Shown here piece by piece: positions 12,759 to 25,000 of a DNA stretch of 64,000 nucleotides. The DNA is from Hormiphora californensis. Taxonomy: Eukaryota > Ctenophora > Tentaculata > Cydippida > Pleurobrachiidae. Where the stretch lies: NCBI GenBank assembly GCA_020137815.1, contig CM035354.1, forward strand, positions 3,941,342 to 4,005,341, in the 5' to 3' direction. The notes beneath the pieces are model-generated. The model did no database searches. It was given only the letters and a program-made list of their open reading frames with translations, and was not told where the DNA came from. Position 1 is the first letter of the stretch; the number at the start of each line of letters is the position of its first letter. Both the position numbers and the translations under genes were made by a program.

Positions 12759-12826
12759 CTGCGAAGCAGGCAAGCCCCGTGAGGGGATCGCCCTACGGGC
12801 GCGCGAACATGGGGCGCGCGACGTGC
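12759..12826. repeat. cluster of consecutive short GC-rich hairpins
   Basis: Four palindromes follow one another almost without gaps: GCCTGCGAAGCAGGC, CCCCGTGAGGGG, CGCCCTACGGGCG, and CGCGCG...CGCGCG around AACATGGGG. The whole is bracketed by a direct repeat of ATCATGGAG. CGCCCTACGGGCG also occurs at about 48328-48341. Confidence 0.8.
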
Positions 12827-14101
12827 CCAAATCATGGAGCTGAATTTATTCTTAGTTCTCCACAACATCTCCTCCCCACTGTTTTACACAGTCATCTCCT
12901 CCCTCTGTGACTGAACTGGTAGTTTAGAACCTCCATCCCATTGCACTCCACACTGAGGGTGGTGTTCGAATTGTCCAAATCTTGTCCACTGCATCTGGTG
13001 GTTGTACTGGGAGGTCAGTCAATGAGCTGAAGCACTAGCCGATGGAGTATTGCAATAATATAATAGGTGAGTTGAACTTCACCCCCACCCTTCCAATGCA
13101 TCTCTTCCCTCCAACCCCCACTTGCCCCCCCCCCCTTTCTCCCTTTTCCAAAATAGGTATCTGCATTCTTGCAGGAGGTATCGTGCTGACAGAAAAGGAT
13201 CACCGCCCAACTGCTACCGACTCTTGCCAAGAAAATGAGGAAGAGGCTCTCAGTACCTACTCATAGGAATTAGGAAAGGTGAGTTATCCTCGTCGTATTG
13301 ATATGGGGGGGGGGGTGATATGGTTATGAGGTTGTCAGTGCTCTAATCGTACCCGATTATCGATTAATACCGGCACCCATTACATCTTGCACGCACCAGA
13401 AAAATAGAGGGAGGCTCTGCTGCAGTCCGCTGCCAAGGGGAGTGGAACTCGGAAATCAGGGAACCAATCAGATTCGCGCGCTGCCCCTTGTTAAAAACTT
13501 GACCCCGCATCCTGGCTCCACTCTGTCTAGACGTTTGTCTCGCTCGGCCAGACATTGTCTGGCGTCAGGGGAGCGGCGACAGCTGATTTGACGTAACGCG
13601 CGGAAGTGTGTTGTGTGTGAGAAGTGGCGCGTAGCGTGGTTATGAACTCTAGCCACGCTGTTTTCTCATTTCCCGCGTTTCGTTCTCACCTGTGAGTCAG
13701 TGTGCGGTATGTGTGTTGTACATTGGGCATGCCTGCAGCCGTTATCTGTTGTGTTGGCCGTGATAATAACAAAATAATGAAGCAGGAATTTTGTGACACT
13801 TTCGAACAACTCTTGCTTATAAGATTATCGACACACAATTTGAATTCAAGTCACTATGATCGCTCCGTTATCTAATCTCACACATAGCATTCTCTGCAGT
13901 ACCTACTAATTTGTACTAATTTTTAGGTACTATGTACCTAATTTTCAGTCCGTATATCTCACACTTTGTTTAGTTGCTCATGTACTTGTAGACCACCTGT
14001 CAGGCCAATGTTCTGACAATAGACTACCGCTGCTACTTCTGGAGCTGGATCAATTTGAGAATTCGCCAAAATAAAATATAAAATATTTAGAAACTCTTGT
14101 T

Positions 14102-16017
14102 TCACACCGGTGTCTCTGTTAAAACTTGACACTTTTGTAAATCCTTCCTAATGCCAGCAAGCTGAGTTGCTAGTGTTTCATTGTCATCTAACAAATACTT
14201 TAGTTTCGCTTCCAAGCGTTCCCGTTTTTGTTTCTCAAACTGTATGCTCGTGTCCATTCGTGATCTGATTTGGGACAGTTTCCGCTCATAAAATATGACA
14301 TAAGCCTCCAGATCTTTTTCCGTCACCTTGATTTGTTTCACTGGTGTACTGTGAAAATATTCCTCTTTTCTCCTCTGTCTTTCCCTTTTTCGTGCTATTT
14401 GTTCCTCCAGAGAGATTCTCTGTACTTTTTTACAGGGTGTCGTAGAAATACTGACCGTAACGGGTTCGTCTTCACTATTTAAACGAGACCGGGCAGGAGA
14501 GAGGGGACGAGGGTTCGTGGTAGTAGAGAGGGACCTCTCGTGAGAGGGTCGAGGTCGGGGCAGAGTCCGAGAGTGGGCTGTTGTGCTGATAGAAGTTTTA
14601 GGTTGCTAGGGTGGAGGACCCAGGGGGCGGAGGGGGACCTGCCCGGGTTTTACCGAGGTAGGGTCGCGTAGGATGGTACATAGGTTGGATCGTGGTGACC
14701 AAACTGACCACTCCGCTTGATTCGGATATTGGAATATTGGGACTGGGACATGTGTGGAGGGTTTGGGGATTCAAACTGCCATGATTCTGAAACAAGGAAG
14801 GAGGGTTTTGTTAGCTTATTTAGAACAGGAAACCGCAGGAACGGATTTATTATGATACGAATTACAGTTAAACTTTGTCAAAGTCTGGAGGGTCTCGAAA
14901 CTTAAAGCAATGAATGCATAGAAATTAGCACAATTTATCAAAAAGTATTCTAGGGGTTGAGATTCGAGACTCTCTGATAGCTCCAAGAAATTTGGGCCAA
15001 AAAATTACTCTGAAGTAAGTGGACAAATTTTTTCTCTCTTTTTCTCTCCCCTTTCTTCCCCTCTTCTTCTCTTTTCTCCTCTCTCTCTTTCTCTCCCCTC
15101 TCTTTCCCTCTCTCCTCTTCCCCTCTCTTCCTTTTCTCTCCTTTTCTTCTCTCTCTTCTCTTTCTCTTCTCTCTCCTTCTTCTTCTCTCTCTCTCTCTCC
15201 TCTCCCCCTTCCTTTCTCTCCCCTCTCCTTTTCTCTTCTCCCTTTCTCTCTCTCTTCTCTCTTCTTTCTCTCTTTTCCCTCTCTCCTTTTCCCTGTATAA
15301 TACCCCCACAAACCCCCGAAGAAAAAAATTTTTTATTTAAGGTCCACTCGGAATTTGGAGAAATATTTTTGGGGGATAAAGGGGAGAATTTAGAAACTAG
15401 GGGGGGAATTAAGTAAGATACTACTATTTTGGGGATAAAACGAGAAATAATTTATGAAAAACCAACTACTGCAGAGGTCAGCTAAGTGATCTCAAAGAAA
15501 TCTGACAACTGGCTGAGTAGTGAGTGAGAGGAGTGGTCTACAACGCGATCAAGGGAACGTAGTAGGGAAAATCGACAAAGTATTTACTCCGAAGATGTGC
15601 CATTCTCTCTCTCCCCTCTTTTCTCTGGGCCCCTTTTCTTTTGTCTCCCTTTTCCCTTTAAAATTTTTCTTGCCTCCCCTACTTTCCTTACATCCTGCAA
15701 AAATCCCTCCGCTTTTTGTAAACTTACCCCCCCGAGTCCCGGGGAAAATTTCCTCCAGAGGAGAGAGAGAATTACATCCGAACACAAAGACAGAAAATTA
15801 AAATGCCTTTGAGTTTAGGGTGAGTTGCATCTGCCACAGAGGCGCAAATGGAGAGATATGTAAAATATGTAAAACAGGGATTTTTTGAGAATGAAGGATA
15901 GAAAAGCACCATTGCTGTACCTAAGGGAGAGAGTAGAGAGAAGGAGAGAGAGAGAGAGGAGAGAGAGGAGAGTAGAGAGAGACGAGAAGGAGAAAGGGGA
16001 GGAGAGAGAGTGGGAGT

Positions 16018-16053
<36 letters not shown>

Positions 16054-19000
16054 ATTAAAAAGAGATATTAAATAATGGAAAGTGGGTGTGACCGGTAGTT
16101 GTTCTTAGACAGACATGCAGCTCAGCTGCAGTAAGCAGCGTGTGGAGCTGCTTCAAGGAAGCCGGTTCTAATTGGCTCTCCCCCCCCCCGTGTAACCTCG
16201 TGAATGGGCGAGTTTTTAGTGTGAGTTGAATACCTGTATTACACATGTGTGTATCGCAGCTGTGCAGTGAGGTGTCTGTAAAGTGTGAACAGAGGGTTTT
16301 GTGAAAAAGAGTCTGGAGCAGAGAGGGTTTTGTGCGTAGTGGAGCCTGGAATAAGGAGGGGAGTGGGGCAGTAAGGAAGGGCAATATAGGAGCCTGGAGC
16401 AGGGTAGTAGGGGAGCCTGGAGCAGGGTAGTAGGGGAGCCTGGAGCAGGGTAGTAGGGGAGCCTGGAGCAGGGTAGTAGGGGAGCCTGGAGCAGGGTAGT
16501 AGGGGAGCCTGGAGCAGGGTAGTAGGGGAGCCTGCAGCAGGGTAGTAGGCTGTATGCATGTAGTATAGGCAGCAGTTCGTGTAATGAACAACTCCCCCCT
16601 GGAGCGACTATTGGAAATGAGTCAAATGACGTAGTAGTGATCACTGATAGACAGCAACCGTTACCATGTCAACCACCACGACAAAGTGATCTTTACAATT
16701 TCAAAATCTAAATAAAACCCATAACCAGACTATTATTTAATTCTTTTCCCAGGCAATAACTGCTTCAAGACTTAACTAATCATAAGTTTACTAAACCTCA
16801 TAGTTGAATAACCCCCTCCCCTTTTGTAGAAATCTCCAGAATTTTCGCTGCTTGATATATTACCGCCGGCAAAGAAGGCCAAGAGAGGAAAACATATATT
16901 CAATCCCTCCCATTTCAAATCCTACAGAGATTTTGTGTGTTGCAACATCTTTTTTCTAGTTTCTACTATAACATATTACTTCCCATCCTTCTGCCCCCTT
17001 TCTGTCTCTCTCATAAAAAGCAAAATATTTGTTAACCATGATATATATTCTCGTGATGAAATAACAGCAAAGATGTAATGATGAGAAATGAGCTTAACTC
17101 ATCATCAAAAAGGATTTAGTCGTGACGTCACTAAAGACCACCATGTTATAACCCCCTCCATTGACAACAGATAACCATCATGCTCAAATGTGCGTTATAA
17201 AACCGTTGTAATATATATCTGTTCTCTGCTCTGTTTTTCTCCGATACAATATTAGACATCACGTACAGCGGGGGGAACTCAGATTCTTCGTGCCAGCTGA
17301 GTTCTTCGAGCTCAGTCCCGTTGCCGTGGACCTGGTTGGCTGATGGTCCAGTGATTACGGTCAAATCACACCGGCTCTCTCCCCAATCTTGGGGAGTAAA
17401 CTTTGCCAGAGACTTGCCGAACTCAACTATGGCACCGAGCTCTTGCAGTGCGGCTGGTCCCTGCTGGGATTTGGTTCGGCGGTCGATTGATGAGCGGTTG
17501 GTTGACGATTGATATCAGTCGTTGATCGATCGTTTGTCGGTCGGTCGTCGGACTGAGTTTTAGTGGGGATCCCGGTCGAACTGATAATCTCACCCCCGCT
17601 ATATACAGCACCCCCTGAGGGCTCTGCCCGTCGACCCGGCTGCTGTCGCCTGCAAAACAGCTCTCTTGCCCATGGCTGTCTTTATGACAGGGCAGAGATA
17701 AACCCAGTAATAACCAAGTAGGGGCTGGTCGCCCCTGGGGAACCCCTGCCCAAATTTGCACCTAAAAACCTCTGCCTATTTAACCCCCACACCCTATTTG
17801 TTCCAAAAAACAGATCTAGACACAAAATAACTTACCCTACCACTACTTCAAACGTAACGCGTGAAAACGCCATGGTGAACAAAGTCCGACCCAGGCCGAA
17901 CAAACTGCGCGCACAGTTCCAAGCCCAAGTTCTAGACTCCTCAGACACACCCTACCCCCCCCCCCCCTAATCCCAAGCTCCGCACATGCGTGATCTCCAC
18001 ACCTACAACAAATCACCGAGCCTCAGACACGCACACCCCAAAACAAGGCAAGTGACAAACCTACAAATCTGAAAGACCCTTTAGTAGTCAGGGAAAAGCC
18101 CATTACAGTTTGGGACACTTAAACAATGGTACCCTTATTCAAATAGCAGACACGCTTACACTGAGACCCCTCGCATTAATTACGCGAAGCCTTGAGTGAA
18201 CTGATACTGGTCAAATGCACTCAGGGACAACCATAGACGTTGTTTTACAGCAACTAATCTATAACCTGGCCACCCGGCGATGGCAACATCGCCTGACCGG
18301 ACCCTTGGGTCGTACTTGTGAATACATTACTAGCTAGCTTAGACTACAAGACCCCTGGTGTAAAGATAAGCATTTAATCCCTTGATAGGTAATCAATGAT
18401 ATCCGGCAAATCACCTACTTCCACAGTTGTCGTGACAGTGGTAACCAAAGACCATCCAATTGGAAGGTAAGTCCCATCACATGTCTGCGGGGAAAGATTT
18501 CTCCGTGCCAAACCCGACACAGACTCGCATGCTCCTTTTGCGGTACCACAAAGAGACTGCTGGGAAACCAGTGGAATCTAAGTGGAATCATACCGACAGT
18601 GACCCTGCGTGTGGGGGTCATCTGGCAAGAAGTGAGGTCAGTAACGGGCCGGCTGAGGGGTCATCAATAACCTCAGCATGGGGTGGAACGACGGGAGGTA
18701 CCGAACACACACACACACACGTACTGTCTGATGTCTCTCTATCATCTCTTTCTCCCCCTCCCTCCCACAAATGTATCATATCTGCCTCTCTGTGTTGGTA
18801 TTTGGTCAAACCCGGGTCCCTGATCTCTTGAAAAAAGGAAAAATCAGTATTGGACGAACAAACAAACAAACACTGGGATGGTGAACAGGGTGTTGTAGTA
18901 AACGATGATACCCTTCAACTGCATTCTACACACTCTCTATCTCTTTTATCTATCTGTCTCTCTATCTCTTCTATCTATGTATATTATGCCTCTTTATTTC

Positions 19001-22000
19001 TCTATCTCTCTATATCTTCATCTTGTCTCCCACCTTGTCTGTATCCTTATTTAAATTTCAATCCTATCTCTCTATAACTTTCTACCATCAATATCTTGTC
19101 AGATAAGCTAAAAGAAAGATATCGCAAGAAGTTACTAGAAGTTACAGGCGTGTCAACTGCCACACCTCCCCGCCACCCACCAATTGCAATTGGTGGACTC
19201 AACATCTCCCCTTGTTCCTGTGCAATTGAGTGAGAGGCCCCTACCCCGCCATTATCCTTTCTTCATTCAACCATGCCAGAATTATTATCCTAATCAGGAA
19301 TAATTAGAATCGAATCTGAATGTCCCTCATTTTTTTTACTATCAACCCCTCCAGCCTCCAAATATCGCTTATGATTATGTTCGAACCCTCCTTTACATTT
19401 GTAAAAGAGGGAGGCTCGAACAAGACAAGATATCGCATAATCTGGGCTAAGTTAATCTAGGTCTATGGAAGCTCATTCTGGGTGTGCAAACATTATTGTT
19501 GAATAATGTCAGTCCAGTGTCAAACAATAGGAGACAGAGAATAAGGATCGGTTGATTGTTAGGCACAGATTCAGTGAAGATTTTTGACTGCATCTAATCC
19601 AGATGGAAGGAGAAAACACAATTCATCGCTGAAGAAAGGGATATTGAACAGATGTAGATGAAATAGATTGAATTGGCGGCAATCATACATGTATGTGACT
19701 CACTAACGCACAGCTCGCGCTCCGGTCATTTCGAATCTTCCAAAATACAATGTTTTTTTTCATATTCGGGCAGGTCGGTAGAACTTCGACAGAATTTAGG
19801 GTAGGTCAATTTAGGGTAGGTCTGAATTTAGGGTAGGTCTGAATTTAGGGTAGGTCTGAATTTAGGGTAGGTCTGAATTTAGGGTAGGTGCATTTAGGGT
19901 AGGTCTGAATTTAGGGTAGGTCTGAATTTAGGGTAGGTCCGTAACGTATCGTTTATTAAAGCATTGCAATTCGACATTAGGTTCTGATTAGGTCGCTGAA
20001 CCGCGTCCCGTAGCTCGTATCAGCTCATTTCAATTCGGTCTTAGTCACCGATTAGGTCGTTGAACCACGTCCCGTATCTCGTATCAACTCATTGAAATTC
20101 GAGGTTAGACACAAATTAGGTCCCTGAACCGCGTCCCGTATCTCGTATCAACTCATTTCATTTCGATCTTAGCCACCGATTAGGTCGCTGAACCGCGTCC
20201 CGTATCTCGTATCAACTCATTGCAATTCCATCTTAGTCACCGAGACTAAGTACTACTTAAAGTAGGTGAACTGAGTTAGGTCGGTATACTGTGTTCCGTA
20301 TTGCATCAAATGAAATTATTAGTTTATGCACGTAGACTTTAAGAGTTCCATCCTGAGTTGAAACCTGTTTAAGAAAGAAAAAAAACAATTCGTGTGCCAT
20401 CTCATTTGTGTCTAACCCCGAATTCCAATGAGTTGATACGAGATATGGGACGCGGTTCAGCGACCTAATCGGTGACAAAGATCGAATTGAAATGAGTTGA
20501 TACGAGATACGGGACGCGGTTCGCCGGTTCAGGGACCTAATTTGTGTCTAACCTCGAATTTCAATGAGTTGATACGAGATACGGGACGTGGTTCAGCGAC
20601 CTAATCGGTGACTAAGATCGAATTGAAATGAGTTGATACGAGATACGGGACGCAGTTCAGGGACCTAATTTGTGTCTAACCTCGAATTTCAATGAGTTGA
20701 TACGAGATACGGGAAGTGGTTCAGCGACCTAATCGGTGACTAAGATCGAATTGAAATGAGTTGATACGAGATACGGGACGCGGTTCAGCGACCTAATCAG
20801 AACCTAATGTCGAATTGCAATGCTTTGATAAACGATACGTTACGGACCTACCCTAAATTCAGACCTACCCTAAATTCACCTACCCTAAATTCAGACCTAC
20901 CCTAAATTCAGACCTACCCTAAATTCAGACCTACCCTAAATTCAGATTTCAGACCTACCCTAAATTCAGACCTACCCTAAATTCAGACCTACCCTAAATT
21001 CAGACCTACCCTAAATTCTGTCGAAGTTCTACCGACCTGCCCATATTCGTTTACACAGGAAATGTGCAAGCGCCAGGCAATACGCAGTGAAGAATACCAC
21101 TAACAACACACCTGGTAACTTACCTTGGTGGGTCCAGTTGTTGTATTGTTGGACGGGTGCAGGACTCATCTGGTCCATACCTCGATCAATACTACGATCT
21201 GTAGGAATAACATGTTAGATATAACATTAAAATAATACAAGTTAGATGCATACATATTTAAATCAGGATACAATTCTGATTTCTAGAAAAACCAAGGTGT
21301 ATACATTTATTTTCTATCCTATAAAATTTTTGAAAAAATACCCTATTTAGGGGTGATAATTCATCCGGAACAGATAACAATGTATCGCAATAAAGCACAA
21401 TCTCAACATCAAACTTCTCATTCACGAGCATTCACAAGTGTCGATCACATCGAATTGACGCTATTCGCGATAGTCGCTTGGGTTCCTCTAACCCAGCACC
21501 CTTAGAAGAAGAAGAACATAAAACTTACACCGATATTCAAGTTTCCGATTCAGCAACCAAACGCAGAACTACACAGTACCTACCACATCATTATTGATAG
21601 ACCTCTCATCCACGGTACCCAACACATTCATCAAGGACGTACGATTGTCAGTCCGTATTTTTGTTGTTTATACATTTATAAAGCCCCGATACTAAAACCC
21701 TCACTCAACAAATCCCACTAATGTCCGATTTTTAGTAAAACTCGCCAGAGTCGCTCACAAAATGTTTTAAAAACCAATGTTCTCATTTCCAGTTTCATGT
21801 TGATAATCATAATTCAATCACCCAATGCTCTACTGTCGGTATCAGCCTTGAACCCCTACGGCCCTACTTTCTACTATTATACTACTACTAGAAAGCCCAT
21901 TGAGATCCCACAACAGCCCCCCCCCCCCCCAACCCGTCTCTATGCCCCCCCCCTCTTACTCTTTGTCTCTCCATGTCGGGGTAAAGAATACGGAGGTAGG

Positions 22001-25000
22001 TAGTGGTAGAGCGCTGGTGATAAACATCAAGGGAAATCCCGCTGAATAACATGTAGAATCAGGTGATAAAGATCCGTAGAATTGTAGCTGTGTAGAGAAT
22101 CAACGGGGTACGTAGGTAGAAAGGCTTTGGCAATCATGGCAGCTCCAGTAGTAGATCCCAAAACACAACAGGAACAATACAGGAACACGCAACAAAGAAC
22201 CAAAAACATGCACGTGCAGTATCCCCCCACAATCTCCAATACCCCTCCCTTGGCAACCCCCCACCATTTGCACGTGTGGATACTACATCACTACTCCTCA
22301 CGCCACTCATTCCTACTTTATAATAAGGATGCCTAAATTTTCCACCTTGTCTGATTTAAGTTACACTACACTATGCAATGCTTGGATAACTGCATCTTTT
22401 ACTGCATTGTTCTTCTCCTTGGTTAGGCACTGATCATCGGACCCGCGTCCATCTGCCAACTCTGCAATATTCGTGCGGAAAAGTGGGAAGTAAGTTAAAT
22501 GTCCTAGCACTACTGCAATGACAGACCTGAACACCTTAGCTATGCTAAAGACAATGACGGCCGCCGACGACAGACGGACAGGACGGTACCATTTGAGCCA
22601 GGCATCACGAAAGTGCGAGGTACAGTAAAACCAACCAACCAACCCTATTTGAGGGTGATAATTCATGAATTATATATAGTACATAACGTTCTGCACGCAG
22701 TGCAAGCGCGCCATATACGCTCTGCACTGCAGAGCGTATATGGAGGTGAAATGCACGACAGCGGAGCTGGAGTGCATTTCACACCTATATTGCACGAGTG
22801 AAACGAGTGCGATATAGGGGCGCTTGCACATGCCGTGCAGGACGTTATTGAGTATATATTCCGCGAGAAAACACATGACAAGCAAAACAATCATAATATT
22901 GGGTGATTACACACACAGAGATGTGACAAAACAAGGTACAAACTAAGCAAAAACACACTCAAAAATACTAACAGACACTACTGCAACTCTTACACACAAG
23001 GGGAACAATGTCTGATAGTTTGTAACAGTGAAAAGAAGAGAGAGATGCGAGAGAGGGAGATTGGAATTCTTGGAAATAGCAAACAACAAAACGTGATAAG
23101 GGGATAATTAGTGAGAGAAAGAGGGAGAGTGAGTGTAATTTGACAGACTTTGTGTCGTGTAGTACCATGTCAGTCATATTCTGTGTGTTTGTGTGTGATT
23201 AAGGTGTAAAAACACAGCGAGAACACATTTCTTACTTATATCCCGCTCCCTCTATATCTGCACACTCCCGCGGAAGCACAGTGCATATTTCAGCGTGCAA
23301 ATGGTCGCGCACAGCGGGAGTGATATGTGCACTCGCGGTATATAGACCCCGCTGGCTCAGATAGACGCACGGCGCGCTCAAACAATTTGCACTGGTCTAT
23401 TGGGCCGTGCACTGCCGTGAGTTTGTGTCTCGATAGACGCACGCCCTCTGACAGATTTGTGTAAAGATCACCAAGAATCACTGGAAACACGATAAAATGA
23501 CATGACAACACAAGAGGGAGTGTGTGTACAACCTACAACACTCTCTGTCTAGATTTGGCGCCCGCCAGTCTGTTGCAACTGTTGCTCATGACCCACAATT
23601 AACTGTAATCTCTCTCTGCATTCCACCCTTTGAAACTGTTACGACGATTGTTACGAGTGTGTAGGAATGTAGAGAGGCACTCTGTAGCTTCATTTCTAAC
23701 TGTTTGACCCGTTTTGTGTGAGCTCTCTCTGTGTCAACCACCTAATTTGTGCTTGTTTTGCTTCTAGGTGCCCGCCAGCGGGGTCTATAGAACACAACTC
23801 CCTCCCTAACGTGCAGATATACCTGTAAACCCCTCGCTGACGCTCGGGATTTACAGGGCTGTAACGCACGGGTCCCTTCGGGACCCGTGCATTACAGCTC
23901 AATAGACGCACTGCTCTGCAGTGCGTCTATTGAATAGATGCACGCGCGGGAGGGAGTTATGTACTATATATATTACCTTGTGACCTGTCGAACCCTCCAT
24001 GATTAGGAACACCACCAGTGAAGGATTGAGATCTTGGATCAAAGTGTGCCTGTTGTTGAGCCATCCTGGGATCATAAGGCCCCTGCTGCATGGATCGGGC
24101 ATCAAGAGTCTGAGATCGCATATCAAATGGTTGTCCCCTGGCATCCAATTGCCTCATATCGTTAGGTTGCGGTGGTCCCCGAGGGTCATACAGAATGGAT
24201 CGATCAATGGTTAGAGCTCGATCAAAATTCCTGTCTAGTGTGGCGACTCCATGTGGGTCGCTCGGTACCATCGTCCTGCTTCTGTTCGAGTTATCCATGA
24301 CGGGCCGGTTATCTAATCTGGGGTCGACCATCCCCATACGGGGGTCCATCCGGGGGTCCATGGGCTGCTGGGGTGGAGCACCGTTGTAGCCCGCCATGGG
24401 AGGATAGCCAACATCTGGGGAGATTAGAGGGGTTAGGGAATAGGTGGGTTAGGGAATATCTGAGCTATGCATAAGTCTAGGAGCGGGGTTGTTAATGGGT
24501 AAAATGAGTAGTGCAGAATACACGGGGGTGTGTTTTCATAGTACTGCAGCCTGTACTACTGCAGATGTGTGGTGGACATGTTCAGTGTAAACAACTAGCA
24601 CTCATTCTCAGGAAGTCACCCCCCCCCCCCCCCGTGGGAAGGGGTACTACTTCTGTAGTACTTACTGGCAGTTAGATAGTAACATCTCACGAACCTATTT
24701 AGGACACACAGCTTTGTGAACACATTTAGGATATACAGCTCTATGAATACAAACTACACAATACACACAAAAAACGAACATTGTAAAATTTTGAGATATA
24801 ATATAATTCTTTAGGTAGCACTGCTTGTACAACTTATAACACCCCCCAGTGTTATAAGTTTTCACTTATAACACCCCCCAGTGTTATAAGTTTTCACTTA
24901 TAACACCCCCCAGTGATACATGAAAACTTATAACACTGCTGCACTGTTTCTGTCACACTTAAAAACCGTTTGAAAGATAAACGTGTACGAACTCCCTCTC

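Noticed and set aside
16055-16644. Minus-strand Pro-Tyr-Leu-Leu frames of up to 178 codons
   Set aside because: Translation of the 23-bp minisatellite in several frames.
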